Source: Haemonchus contortus (Eukaryota > Nematoda > Chromadorea > Rhabditida > Trichostrongylidae). Taken from it: 64,000 nt of DNA. Location: positions 23,586,426 through 23,650,425 of the forward strand of contig LS997567.1 of NCBI GenBank assembly GCA_000469685.2, in the 5' to 3' direction. Shown here one piece after another: positions 46,500-58,930 of this stretch. The translations under genes and the position numbers were made by a program. Every line of letters begins with the position of its first letter. Position 1 is the stretch's first letter. The notes beneath the pieces are model-generated. The model was not told the origin of the DNA. It saw only the letters and a list, made by a program, of their open reading frames with translations, and did no database searches.

Positions 46500-48450
46500 G
46501 AAAGCGACCTCGAATTGCTCTATCTAATTCATTTATCACTCCGCAGCTGTGGGGGTACATGCAACCGCCATTGTTGCGTCGAAACCATATCGTCGCAGGT
46601 ACAGTGACCTCGCTTCGCCACCATAGGACTATTCATCTTTTGTACGTCAAAAAGAATAGCCCCGACACGACCAACCGGAACCGCCGCTCGCATGGCGATC
46701 TAATGCCGACGCGTTGACATTGATGGCACATGCCGACCCAGCCCTATTACATCGAGAGTGATAGACTAAGGACAACCTGGACCTGTGTAGAACGCGGAGT
46801 AACCTCTCGCATCATCGATATCTCCTTGTGACGACTGTGACCTCACATATGCAACTCCACACATGACTCTCCAGGTCCCCATCCCCTTAAACACACATAA
46901 TTCCAGATCAATCCACAGTCTGCTATTTCGCATCGATCAGGTTTCTTTCTTCTTCTCTTCCCCTTCAAACTCTACAATTAATTTTCGCTCTTCTGCCTCT
47001 CTGTACTGAGCAGTCCGAGCAATGGTACTTGAATCCGCGCTGTACAATGGAACTACGGCAACTTTCGAGGTCTGACTCCTAGTTGGGAATTGCTAGTTCT
47101 CGATAAGAGCTCAGTGGTTGACTGACAGAATTAGCGCGCTGGAAACTTCGCAAAAACTTGCTATATTTCGCGATAACTATTGCTTTTCTCCTCACCGTAA
47201 AGAATTAATATCATTATCAACACGGAACGGAAGCTTACCATGCAAGAAATTGTGAGCGCTTCTGAGTGGTAACTTTCCAACACTATCTTTATTGGAAACC
47301 CAAGAAAGGCTTATGGAACCACAGAAAGTGCATTTAGTACCTCTACCCAGAAGCCATTTTCGAAACCACATCCAACTTACTAGTTCACACTGATTTTCTA
47401 CCAAATTTGGAGGAAGAAAATGTGGAGGCAATCTCACGTCAAAGAGTCGAGCGACAAAGCTGAAAGCAGTGATTTCAATCAAGTTCAACAATTACCCCAT
47501 TACACATAGTTCCACTGGAACGCTTTTTTTTGGAACAGACCCCAGACCGCGGGATTATATCAAAGGCTCGAGTTAGACTGCGTTTGGACTTTGTTACCTG
47601 AGCAACTAGGCGAAGAACTCACGACGTTCCACCTCAAACTGTACCGAGTTGAGGGGGCAAAGAATAGAGAACGGAAAAGAGGAAATCGTGGAAAACATTG
47701 TACATTCAAGTGCTATTATAACGATTCAATCACTGCTATCAGTGTGTCTGAATTACGTTTTCGCTTATAAGTAAGAAAACACGTGCTTGCCGGAGTCAGA
47801 AACTGCTGGATCGCCGAAGACACATGCTTCTGAACTAGCAGAGTGCTTCGCCCATTGCATACCATCTGTAAACAAAGTCAGACGGAACTGCAATGAGGTT
47901 TGAAAAAGGATGCTGAAAATGTAGCGGGGGGTGCCAGCGCCCTTTAGTGCTCTGCGTCCCTGACACCAACCGGCAGGCTAGAGTACTTGAAATGGAAGGG
48001 ACCCATGAAAACGCTTCACAGTGGGACTAAGCAGATCTACTTATTGTTCGAATCAACCCTCACACATGCCTTGCTGCTCATGAGAACGAAGCGTTCAGAA
48101 CCGCCATCCAAATTCTACAAGAATGACTATTGCAATACAGCAACGAAGACCCAAGACGGGGACTCGACTCTCACAAAGATTTGCCGTAAAGTAAAATGAT
48201 TAGACGCGAAGCTGTACCAGACTACACGTTCCATTTTACGACACAACGGGCCGTATGCATAAGGGTCCGGGAACTTCTCCCCTAACACGGCGTCGCAAAC
48301 GCCGCACCCGCCGCCTATCGCAGGATTGCGATGGAAGATTGGAGCGCGCAATTCGTGAGGTAGGGAGTCCTTTAATTATTTGAATTGGCTGGCCGCCCTT
48401 TTCAATTCCAATGCGGTCTTGATCGTCGCTTATATAGGAGGAGTCATTTT
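46500..48450. other. No recognised feature
   Basis: Upstream exons of the 46.1 kb candidate gene could lie here but none was identified. A minus-strand open frame at 47192-47491 has no recognisable domain. Confidence 0.35.
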
Positions 48451-48454
48451 AATT

Positions 48455-48970
48455 AATCAAGTCGGTGAAAATGTAGTTGTGGGGGGGGGCCACGCGGCGG
48501 CGCGGCACTTTCCTCGTCTGGCGCTCTCCCCAGCGAGATAGTAGAGAAGGAAAAGTAGTCGAGCCCGTAATGGTATTTAGGGACGTTTCATAGCTTTTTT
48601 ATGTTATAGCTGTGTATTTTCACCTAATTTTAGGAAGGGGAGGGGCTCCGGGGTGGGTGAGCCAATTGGACGTTCAACTTTTATCTCATCCCAGCTTTTT
48701 GAACGAGATAACCATCTCACCCACCCCGGAGCCCCTCCCCTTCTTAAAAATAGGTTTTATCGGCTCAGAAGAAGAGTATCTATCATATGCAAGCATATCA
48801 ACACGTGTCAACAGTTAGTTTGTTCTAAATCACGAAACATATCAGTACAACCTCACCATTCCTTCCCAGACTCAGGCCCACTACTATCTCGCTGTGGAGA
48901 GCGCCAGACGAGGAAAGTGTCGCGCCGCCGCGTGGCCCCTCCCAACTACATTTTCACCATCAAGTCTAAT
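48455..48970. mobile_element. Large fold-back element
   Basis: Outer arms of about 90 bases (left around 48461-48545, right around 48885-48968) are inverted copies sharing GGTGAAAATGTAGTTG, CCACGCGGCGGCGCG and CTTTCCTCGTCTGGCGCTCT. Inside them is a second, perfect 28-base inverted pair (48634-48661 and 48716-48743). The whole unit could fold into a long interrupted hairpin. No coding potential is conserved. Terminal boundaries are approximate. Confidence 0.75.
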
Positions 48971-49079
48971 AAACATGAAAACTAAAAAGAAACAGAAGAA
49001 AAAACGATTAAATCCAATGAAAAAGCAAGCCAATCAAAGAAAAATATCGCGTCCTATCGACTGGCGGGAGGTGGGGTGA

Positions 49080-50040
49080 GTACGGTAATTGCAGTGACAT
49101 TTGCCGCATGCCGCAAGGGAGAATGTCGCGATAGGGGAGAAGTTCTGTTACCCAGGGTCGGGTGGGGGTCTCTCTAAGGAAATTTTTACGAAGAGCGCGA
49201 ACGTTCAAATAGTGTTTTTACCCTTGTTCTGTGTCAAGATAGTTGCAATAGAGCAAAGTTTTTTCTTATAAACAGATGAAGAATCGAAGCCCTCGGTAAT
49301 CATGTGATGTTTGCTTCTACGGCCTTACCTTAGCGAGAGCTCAGAGGAGCGCGACCCCACTCACTCCCCACCCTGGGAGGGCTGGGCCTCCCTACCCAGG
49401 GCGGGGCATGAACATACCCCAAAAATTGAGCTGGGGCGCCGATGGTCTTGCACGCCACTACCCCGCTATTCACTACACTATTCGATTGGGCGCTTATTCC
49501 CTTGATTTCTGCTGCCGAAATCGTCAAATATTGTTTTGATTTTACTCTACTGCTGCAACCAACTAACAATTTATTTATATTGCTTAGCTCGTTGCTATTA
49601 AGCAGTTGAAGCTTTAGTTAAGCAGGGTTTCTTTCTAGATTTACACCGGTTATCGTGAGCATTTTTGCATCATGATCCTGGTGTAATTTGAGAAGGAGAC
49701 CAGAATTACTTCTGTCAGTAACTAGTAAGTAGTTTTTCGACTCATACATTCTGGCTACGCTTGACGTGGTAGGTGGTAGCCACATTACACTATGTCGAGC
49801 TGTAGTCTTTATTTATTACATTCTCCAAGTTTTTTCCCAACTCCAAACCTTTATCCTGAACTGAGTACAGTGAAGTGCTGCAGTTGTAATCGTAAGCTTT
49901 GTAGCCCGCTTTGCTTTTCCTTTTCTAACGAATCCCGCTCCAAAAGGGATTGCAAACTTTGCTAGAAGAGTTACTTCTTGAGTAGGTGTAAATCACGATG
50001 CCCATTTCGCCATCCACGTCATTCATAAGCGAGTGAAAGG
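49080..50040. other. No recognised feature
   Basis: No domain or repeat was recognised; a G/C-rich patch lies at 49350-49440. Confidence 0.35.
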
Positions 50041-50046
50041 TGAATA

Positions 50047-51239
50047 TATCGTCGTCTACGGCGACGATGCTCTATAGCTATCTCGTCGTCTCACTATCTG
50101 AGACGACGAGATAGTTATAGGGCAACTGGACCCACGCCCCCAGGTGCGGGGTTAAGCGGACCTGAGCTAAATGGGTCCGCACTCCTTCCTCTAACAGCGT
50201 CACGGGCAAGACGTAAGTTAACTGTCTCATAAAGTAATTATTACCATTATTCTGTGCCTTACTGGACGACGACTGAACGACCGCATTTACTATTAGGTTG
50301 GAAGGAAAGTCCTGCAACAAAAAACTTGAAGCGTCAACAATTTGTATCAGCAGTGTGAACACGGTAGCAAGAGTGTTAAACTTGTAGGGCATTCCTCAGG
50401 TAATCAACACATGAGTAAATAAGGACACGCGTGTGGGCTTTAGCAGCATTACGGTCAATGAACAGACAACACCCGAATCGTACCATCACCATCTACTAAG
50501 CACGCCTAGGGAAAAACGCGGGTGTAGCGGCTCAATTTATCAGCAACCGATTCGATGCTGGCAGCTCACCGATAAACGGTCAACAATCGCTTGGATTGCT
50601 TCACTGGAGGAGATACTAGCCTTCGAAGTAACGCAAGCATCGTCTCTTAATTTAATGGAGGTTGGAGAGATCCATTCACTATGAGTTGTTCAACGCAGAC
50701 TAGATGGACAAAACTATCGGTTACCCCTATGAACTCCGAAATTCGGCCAACGGGGTCAGAGAAGGACGATCAAAACCGTAAAACAGGTCTCAACAGGGGA
50801 CAATGCACTTCGAAATTTCGCTTTAAATACGCGTCAAAAGTTCTACGATTCCAAATGGTTCCAGGTTGTTCATCAGTCGTACTCCCTAAGTGTTGCCCCT
50901 TTTAGCTACCATGCACTCCGCCTTCTTGGGCATACCGTTGTGGAAAAAAAATCGTAACTTAATGTGATCTGAAAACGGCAGTCAATTACTTCTTTGAGTC
51001 ACAGCTCCTTCACTCCTGTATAAAAGGCATCAGTGATTTACTCAGAGGATAATAGAAGGTTGTTGACCTCTTTGGTAAGTATATTTCCGAAAATTGATTG
51101 GCCCGGAAAATTTCAGAACTGATTTGAAAAAGACCTTCATTTTGTTGCAGGACTTTCCTTCCAACCTAATATATTATTGTATTACATTTACTCCGTTATC
51201 ACCAGAGCATTTATAAATATCCAGTGAACCACCCGCACA
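50047..51239 (+). repeat. BEL/Pao 5' LTR, split by a mariner-type element
   Basis: Without the insertion (50293-51169) and one TA it is about 315 bases and matches the 3' LTR at 55257-55566 along its length. It starts near ATCGTCGTCTACGGCGACGAT, a hairpin, followed by a second hairpin with 22-base arms (50072-50093 and 50099-50120, one G/T mismatch). It ends near CCACCCGCACA. The exact terminal dinucleotides are uncertain because the 5' edge is not a clear TG. Confidence 0.85.
50293..51169. mobile_element. Mariner-ended non-autonomous element, containing R1 copy 2
   Basis: The TIRs TTAGGTTGGAAGGAAAGTCC (left) and its reverse at the right end extend to about 30 bases and are flanked by TA on both sides. 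The 3' LTR at the corresponding place reads TTACTATATTATTG, exactly the empty site. The interior (about 50330-51060) matches 7470-8450 in reverse orientation. No intact transposase or catalytic motif was recognised. Confidence 0.88.
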
Positions 51240-51243
51240 TTTC

Positions 51244-51256
51244 TGGTGTATCGGCT
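51244..51256 (+). other. Primer binding site, tRNA-Gly type
   Basis: TGGTGTATCGGCT lies five bases after the LTR end. It matches 11 of 13 bases of the complement of the tRNA-Gly(GCC) 3' end (TGGTGCATCGGCC, from general knowledge). It primes minus-strand DNA synthesis. A similar GGGTGCATCGGCT lies 50 bases further on. Confidence 0.6.
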
Positions 51257-51473
51257 AAAATTAGTCGACTGTCATAGAAGATATACACACGTTTTGGGTG
51301 CATCGGCTAAAATAAGCCGAATATTCAACACCCAGAAACAACTTTTGAAGTTAAAGTAGAGTCGAACGTGGCCTACAACTTTCGAAAGGTAATCAAACAG
51401 AATCGAACGAGGTTCTGTCATAAATTTTAAAGTCACAATGTAATACAAGGTTTATCTAATCTACACAGAAACG

Positions 51474-52910
51474 ATGTCCCTCCATTTCTACAAAAGGCCG
51501 ATCATCTCTAGCGCAACGGCGCTTAAGGACTTGGTCACGCGCTATAGGGAATATACGACCAAGGTAGATTTCCCATCGATCGATGAAGTGACCTACGAGC
51601 AATGTGGGTCTGCAATAGTACTACTGGAGAGTGGCATTAGGGAAATAAATGTAGGCACGGAAAAACTCCAAAGACTCTATAACAAGATCAGAGAGGAGCA
51701 CAAACTTGTAAAAAAAAAGACAGAAAGGAAGGAGGTAATGCTCGAAATAGAGCAAATAGAAGAAGATTCAAATCTTCACGCTATATTGGCCGATGCGGAC
51801 GAGCTCGGCTTTATGTTGCGCGCCTTGACGAAGCAAAGTGCGCGAGGGACAGATTAGACGTTAAATTAGGATATACCACGCAGAGGGCGCAAAGGCTACA
51901 AGAACTGGCCTTAGGAGGAGAGGATCACCGCTCGCAAATGAACCCGGACGAGGGTTCTGAGCAAGGCCCAAGCAGCCATTTATTAGAACTCCCTCAGTAG
52001 ATAACGCAGAAGAGTCGCGGTCCGTTGAGCGCATAAACCCGCCAAGAGGTAATCGCTCAGTCAGACCATCTCAAGCGTCTCTGTCCAAATTCTGTGGGGA
52101 CGCCGAAGACTTCCCAGAGTTCTGGGCAGTCTTCGAAACATTAGTCCACAAAAGTGATGTGCTTGACGTTATGGAGAAAATTCTGCTGTTGAAGGAAAGC
52201 TTGGTGGGGAAAGCGCAAATCTCTATAAAGAGGATAAGACTGGTGCCAGAAAATTACAACAAGCTAGTTCAGACTCTCCAAAGTAATTATAGTAACCTTC
52301 CCGTAAATAGGGCCCAAGTAGTTCAAAAGTTGGTAAATTTGAGGTCAGCTGGGATTTCGGCAGAAAGTTGCTTAACAATCTTCGAACAAATACACGTTCT
52401 GGTCCACCAAATGATATAAGCAGGCTACGACGTAAGAAAAACCTGTGATCCAATACGGTGCGAAACTACATTGTCGAGATTTCCTCAGGTCGAGATTTTG
52501 AAGCCTGTTTTGAAACAGGGGCGAACTCAAGATAGTCTCACAACGGGAGAATTGATGGCTCAATTAAAGAGTGAGATTGTCGATATTCAATACGTTGAGG
52601 GTAGGTTGGGTCATGCCATAGGCAATAATTCCACCAAAGGGCATAATATGGCGATTAACCCGCGCCCCCAATTTAAGGATAAATGCATCTTTTGCCACAG
52701 GAGCAATCACTCATCGTTTTCATGTCGAACGTTACGGATCAAAGCCATCGCCGAAAAATAATAGCGGACGAGAATAGGTGTTGGAAGTGCTGCTCACCCA
52801 ACCATAACAGTTTTGAATGCTATAAAACCAATGCACGCGATGTGGTCAGAATCACCATGTTTCCTTGTGCGTCAAAAAAAGTCATATGGTAGAAGAACAA
52901 ACCCATCTTT
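51474..52910 (+). pseudogene. BEL/Pao gag, degenerate
   Basis: The N-terminal part (51474-51857) is a charged, helical segment beginning MSLHFYKRPIISSATALKDL. After frameshifts, about 52090-52420 matches the BEL gag core: EDFPEFWAVFE-like sequence, then VMEKILLLKESLVGKAQISI and VPENYNKLVQTLQSNYSN. A downstream frame (52471-52900) has two zinc knuckle-like blocks, CIFCHRSNHSSFSC and CWKCCSPNHNSFEC. Gag packages the RNA in cytoplasmic particles. Several stops and frameshifts separate the pieces. Confidence 0.8.
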
Positions 52911-53161
52911 GGCACCCAAACCAAGGCAAAAGCGGGAAAAATTTCCGTACCAAGAGTCATCAGGAAGGTAATCGAAGTGAGCTTACCTCCAAGCCTCAAG
53001 GTAATCAAAACAGGAAACATTATAACATTAAAAGAAACCGGAATGATTCTGGGAAATTTTTGAACACCAACACCCATGTGAGAGAAGAAATACCGTTCCA
53101 CTTGCTAATGAGCAAAATCAGGTAAGTTCGCAGCTAGTCTCAATGACTCTGAAGGAGACCT

Positions 53162-53755
53162 GTGGAATTAGAGGAAGGAAAAGTACGAAAAAAATCTCTT
53201 TTTTTCGACTCAGGAGCCCAAAAGACAGTCATAGTAGAAGAAGTCGCTGAACGATTTGATCTCCCTAAGTCCGCAACCGAAATATGCACAACGTTGGGTA
53301 TTGGCGGACATACTGTCAGTTTTGAAAGCCACGAACTGACTGCAAAAGTAGGCACCGCGTTTGGAGAAGAACTCGACTTGAGGATCCGAACAAAACCAAG
53401 GCTTACCAGCGGATTCCTCAGCGTCAGATTAACGAAAATAGACACCAAGTTTCTGGAAGAAAACGATATCTGCTTGGCGAACTCAATGCTCAGAGGGGAA
53501 CACCAACGCCCTCACATATCAGTAGGGTTAGACCTTTACCATGAACTAATATTGGGTCAGGACTCTACGGCGAAAACGCCCTTAGGTATTGGTATTGCAA
53601 AGACAATGTTTGGGCCTACCTTATACGGTAAGGGAATACTCGTAGAGAAATCCAACGAACCTAAAGTACACGATGAGATGACGGCAATCACGACCGTCTG
53701 TAATTCCTCCCCGCCAAACAATAACAGGAGCAAATTGGCTCAATTTACTAAGTGA
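53162..53755 (+). pseudogene. BEL/Pao retropepsin-type protease domain
   Basis: An open stretch of 197 residues contains the aspartic protease active site as SLFFDSGAQKTVIVEEVAER (family form D-S/T-G-A), followed by the hydrophobic flap region and LILGQDSTAKTPLGIG near residue 125, as in the peptidase domain found between gag and RT in BEL/Pao polyproteins. The reading frame closes after GIGIAKTMFGPTLYGKGILV, where RT should follow. It has one intact domain but no element function without RT and integrase. Confidence 0.78.
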
Positions 53756-53759
53756 AAGT

Positions 53760-55256
53760 TATGTAGTCAAAGCACTTAAGAAACATTTCAAAATCAACAA
53801 AGTTGCGAAAAGAAGATCAAGAAGCTCGAAAGCGTCAAGAACTGGATGCAAGCATCGATCTCGCTTACGCCGCATAGGACTGTCCCTACGAAACCCAGCG
53901 TATACCGATGAACCACACAACAGCAAATCAAATCGCCAAAGTCCAATTTATGCACAGAGTATTTGCAAGGTAACCACAAAGCATCACAAGCAAAGCGCTG
54001 TTACCTTTCATCTAAGTGCCGTAAATCAGTCAGCAAGCCCAAGGGTCATTTTATTCAGCACAGCAACAGAGTAATCACTTCTGGGTTTTTTAACTTCACA
54101 GCACGGGAATATTGCCAACCTAGATCGGCTCTTGTTTCTAAGGCGCGTCAGTCGAGCGACAGGGCAGCCCTACGTGCACTAATGCCTCGATAATAATCAT
54201 ATTTATGGTTTGTCAGTCGCAAAATAAAGGCAAAAAATTTGCTCTACGTTACCTATTGTTGCTTATCTACCAAATTAAGCCTATTATGACAATTATTTAC
54301 GGTATCGTGTGGAAAACCGTTGTTGAATAACTGTTCAAACCACCCGCCGTTCATGTTTCCGGCTACATACGGAGTTCCCGCCAATTTTATGAGCAATTCA
54401 AATATCAATAATACCAGCTAGTTATTCTTACGGCACTCCCAAGCCAGCTCCTTAGGTTCGTAATTAGATTAAAGAGATTGAGTTCGATGGTGTACACACC
54501 CGCCTTTGTAGGGCTGCGGTCTCGTAATGGGTTGTCTTCGAGATACTAGCATGGTTCACTTTGATTGATTGCTGTAATACTGTTCTCCATTCATTTATAC
54601 TCAAAAAACAGCGGGATACTAAAACAGCATGTACTTGATCATGTTCTACTCTAAATACCTGCTTGCAATTACTATGTATCCAAACCTTTAAGTTTTTGAC
54701 GATATAATCTTTGAGCATATGCTATATGAACAATGTGACTGACACATCAATATGATTACTGAATGAATGATACCCCAATATCTACCCACTGTCCAAATCC
54801 ACACAAACCTCAACGAGGGATTCTCTATAAATGAAGCAATACGATTTGATTCGTGCTCAAGATTGACCTTAATGAGCCACTTGACTTTGATGACTCGTAC
54901 AACTTGCGGGTTCTTTCAGACGGGTATAACATGGCAACAAATTCGATCAAAATGATCAGTACTGACCAGCAGGTGGACACAGATTAACATGGAGAGGCAC
55001 ATTATACATATATCCTCTGAATTCGTATCTTTTTCTCATTGCAATACTAATTCTCTGTTTTCACAATGATGTCCCGGTCGTCTCAACTGCCAGAAGCCCG
55101 TACACAATCAAAGCAGCTACGATGCGACTGCACTCATTCAACACCATCAAGAAAACCACCTGTCGAGCTGCCATTTGTAGATATAAATTGCCACCTTGTC
55201 ATGTTTATGTGCCCATTTAAGCCCCCACGAAATTGTACATTCCGTTGCCGGCGGAG
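53760..55256. other. Remainder of the BEL internal region, no RT or integrase seen
   Basis: About 1.5 kb separates the protease from the 3' LTR, where 3-4 kb of RT, RNase H and integrase would be expected. I recognised no YMDD-type or DDE motif in any frame. A deletion of most of pol, or replacement by other sequence, is the simplest reading. Confidence 0.6.
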
Positions 55257-55566
55257 TATCGTCGTCTACGGCGACGATGCTCTATAACTATCTCGTCGTC
55301 TTACCATCTGAGACGATGGGATAGTTATAGAGCAACTGGACCCGCGCCCCTAAATGGTGCGGGGTTAAGCGGACCTGAGATGAATGGGTCCGCAATCCTT
55401 CCTCTGACAGCGTCACGAGCAACACGTAAGTTAACTGTCTCATAAAGTATTTATTACCATTATTCTGTGCCTGACTAGCGGAACGACCGCACTTACTATA
55501 TTATTGTATTACATTTACTCCGTTATCATCGGAGCATTTATAAATATCCACTGAACCACCCGCACA
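55257..55566 (+). repeat. BEL/Pao 3' LTR
   Basis: About 310 bases match the 5' LTR with small changes. It lacks the mariner-ended insertion and so records the empty target site. The first hairpin (ATCGTCG-CGACGAT) is identical to that of the 5' LTR; the second has extra G/T pairs and mismatches. Confidence 0.88.
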
Positions 55567-55890
55567 TTTCATCGTCGTCTGAGTCGACGTTCCCTGTCCC
55601 TCGTCGCCCTTTGAATGTCTGAGACGGCGTTGGGACGCCAACCATCATTACGGGGGTCAAGCGGGCGGGGCCACCAAAAAGCGTGGTCCCCAGTCTACCG
55701 CAAACGACTACAAGGGCAAGACGTTGGTTTACCCGTTTAATCAATACCTTTCACCCTTACATTTACTTTGCTTTACTTTGCCACCTTTTAAAGTACTCTG
55801 TGATTGCCATTATTTGTCTTGTTCTTATTCAGAACATAACCAAACACAAAAGATAAACATATATGAGCATAACCACTGAACCACACGCAC
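55567..55890 (+). repeat. Second BEL-type LTR directly abutting the first
   Basis: It begins ATCGTCGTCTGAGTCGACG and ends with ACTGAACCACACGCACA. It matches the minus-strand LTR at 43160-43480 (CAAGCGGGCG, GCGTGGTCCCCAGT and CGCAAACGACTA blocks) and more loosely the BEL LTRs beside it. Tail-to-head placement suggests insertion into, or recombination with, an older LTR. Confidence 0.65.
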
Positions 55891-56749
55891 AGAATTGAGG
55901 ATGTATGATGATAGCAACAGTAAAAAAGTCCAGCCTCTAGAGAAGAAGCATGTTGTTGAACAAGATGTATGTGGATACTATTGGTTGAAATAGACCACCG
56001 AAGGAGAGAGATGCTCCGATGCGGCCGACTTGAGGAGAAGAAGATACACCAAAAGTAGATTAGTGCGAATGAAGAGGAGTGAAAATAAGGAGATGGGAAG
56101 CATGAGGGTTGCATGTTGGGAGCATATTCATAGAGGAAGCTTGTGTAAGTGCAGGATACCCGAGATGTAAGGCTCTCAAGCCGAGTACGGCGCAAAAGTG
56201 TAAAAGCAAATTAAGTACTGTAGAATGGATTGGTGCTCGTATAGTTCTGGCAACTTCTCCTCATGCTGAATATAGCCCTAACATAAGTCTATAAAAAGCG
56301 AAATAGTTCAAATCCTCTGCCAAGTGGGATTTGATGACTTTTAAGAGCTAGTAAGCACAATATGGAATTTTTATCTGATGTCTGCGTACAGGTTTCATTT
56401 GTTGGAGGCTATTTTCTCTACTCTAAACACTTCAGTTTCTACTTTCTTCTCTATTTATTTACTTTTCAAATTTTCAATGATTGTATGGGAGCAGTTCGAC
56501 ATCATCAGTTTCGCATTTAATCAAAATTGCTTTATACTTCGGTGCGCGATGGACTGGATGCTCGGTTAAAGATTTCTACAACCCTCGAAATGCATTTCGG
56601 AGAATATTTCAACCATTTCCTACTTCCTTGAGCGTTCTAAGGGTATAGTTCCCCTCCAACTTGTTGCAGTGCTTTCCCTTGGCAAGTATTTACACTCTCT
56701 TCGGATTGCTTTCCATCTAATCGAAGAACGAACTTTGGATAACAATCTA
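55891..56749. other. No recognised feature
   Basis: No gene or repeat was recognised between the LTR and the mariner. Confidence 0.35.
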
Positions 56750-57655
56750 TTAGGTGTGTGCATTAATTTCCGCCGTTTTTTACGTGCAAAAACATATTTA
56801 TTACAGAATTAAAACCAAATGTACATCAACCAATGTATTGCCCATCGTTAGTTACAACTTCTTGCCATCTTTCTGGTATCTTGTTGATTCTGGGTCTAAA
56901 AAAGTCTTCATCTTTTGAGGCAATCCAGTCATCCACCCATTTTCGCACTTCATCGGCATTCCGGGAGCGTGTATCTGCTAAACTGACTTGCATGGACCGT
57001 TATAGGTGGTCATCAGAAAGAGCAGGACCCGGAGAGTATGCGGGCTGAACAAGCTGATCCCATCCAACAACCGCAATTTTTTTTAAAGGACATTCTTCGC
57101 AACGTGGGGTCTGGCATGTTCACGGTGGAACAGCACCTCATGATGTTTTCTTGCAAATAACGGCCGCTTTTAGATGAGAGCATGCTACAAACTTTCAAGT
57201 TGGTGTTCGCAGCGGTCAGCAGTAACAGTTTCCTTCGGTTTCAGCAACTCACAGTACACAACACCCTTTTGCTCCCACCACCAAATGCACACAAAGCATT
57301 ATTTTTTGCTTTCCGCTTCCCTTGCAAACTCTCGAGTAAAGATAAATTATCTCAGGAGGTTTGTTCAGATAGAGCTTGTCCTCCATAAGTATCAAAAAGC
57401 ATCGGGTGGGCTTCAATGCCAGCCTCCTTGAAACAAACAGCAGGAGAAGGGTTTCCAGGGAAAACGGATTATCATGTTCCATGACGAATCAGTCTGAGAG
57501 CAACGGGATTTTGGGGCAAAACTGATCTGTCTGCGCTTGAGTAGGTAGCCAATACCCTACCTTACAGAACAGGACAGGTTTCACCGGTAAACCTCTAACA
57601 TGGTTCGCGCAACGGCCCTTGGAATTCAGCGGCGGAAATTAATGCACACACCTGA
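56750..57655 (-). mobile_element. Truncated mariner, copy 2 of family M1
   Basis: Its ends match copy 1 (TTAGGTGTGTGCATTAATTT at left; right end CCTGA, one change), with TA at 56748-56749 and 57656-57657. At 906 bases it shares copy 1's short length and interior order, so the truncated form itself was mobilised. Minus-strand transposase pieces (VQPAYSPGPALSDDHL-like, RKWVDDWIASKDEDFF-like) show the third-aspartate region and C-terminus only. Confidence 0.85.
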
Positions 57656-58130
57656 TAATATTGGACAGACGATACTCGAGGCCGCAAAAACAAACATTTC
57701 CTTGGGGAGACTCTCCCCTTCCCTACCTGGGCGTTATGCATACGGTCAGGCAGCCATCAATATAGCAACTATAAGGAGCTGGCCTGCGATCTAGAATTGC
57801 TTTATCTCAATTTTTGACATGTTATTGTCGATCGTAGTGTAACGGCTGAATTGTTGCGCTTGTTGAATTAATGAAGAAGTTATGAATGATGGTAAATATG
57901 TATAATAGTAAGTGAATAGAATTGTCGAAGCAGAAGAATCGCAATGAAAGTAGTTGAACAAAAACGGTCGCAGACGCAGTGAGAGCTACTAGCTGTTAGG
58001 ATGAGAGGCAAAATAGACATCAGAAAATTGTGAATTCCCTCCAGAGCAGAGGAACCAAAGAAAGGGCTGATTTAAAAGCAAAATATAGCTTGGGGCGTTT
58101 TCAATATTCAATGCAGCGGTTCAATGCAGT
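57656..58130. other. No recognised feature
   Basis: No gene, element end or repeat was recognised. Confidence 0.35.
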
Positions 58131-58137
58131 AATAATG

Positions 58138-58226
58138 GCATTTCAGTAAGCTCGCCCTGCCACGTTGTCGACGGTCCTCCGGCATTTTGGTAAGCTCGCT
58201 CTGCCACGTTGTCGACAGTCTCCTAC
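58138..58226. repeat. 44-bp direct duplication
   Basis: Two tandem copies begin GGCATTT and contain GTAAGCTCGCYCTGCCACGT and TGTCGACRGTC. Divergence is about 10%. Confidence 0.85.
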
Positions 58227-58930
58227 TTGTGTGATGCCCCGAGGTGGTATCTCGTGTCTCGCGATCCGGCTACGACGACCATCGAAACATTGAGCTTCAT
58301 ATGATCTTGCGTAAACCCCTAGATCATTGCGCATGGAGTTTAATGTTGGCGGTCAAGTTGTTGTTGATGTTAATTGTGTTAAAATGTAATATACACACAA
58401 AGGAAGTAAAAACTGCTAAATGCTCGTCCATCGCGCTTAAGGTAAAATTGTAGAGACGAACCTCTCCTACCACAAAATAAACATGAGTGAAGTGAATAGT
58501 TTTATGTCTATTATGAAGCAAAGTGATGAACTTAAACAACAATCCTACAGGATGGTACCTCACCACTCTATAGGTCGTCGATACCAAGCTGCCCATGTGC
58601 GGTGGTATTAGCTGGGGGGAAGGCGGTTACTACCCGCAGCGGAGCAGTGGTTCCCACTCCATCCACCCTCAAAACGATCCTGCGGGCGATCCTGATATCA
58701 TCACCCACGGGCTGCACACCAGGGGTTGTCCGGGTCCGGGGAACTGACAGCTGCGTAGAGGGAAAGGGGGTATCTTCATCACTGGAAAGTAAATCTCACC
58801 CGTGGCTCATGTTACGGTTCTTGTGCGGAGAATCCCTCGTAGCTTTGTCGGTCTTCATCTAGGCTGCACGATATCCGGGCCAGTAGAATATTACAGAATA
58901 AACGAGGCAAGTAATGAACGACTGCAAACT
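58227..58930. other. No recognised feature
   Basis: A GC-richer patch at 58600-58780 is distinct in composition, but no domain was recognised. Confidence 0.35.
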
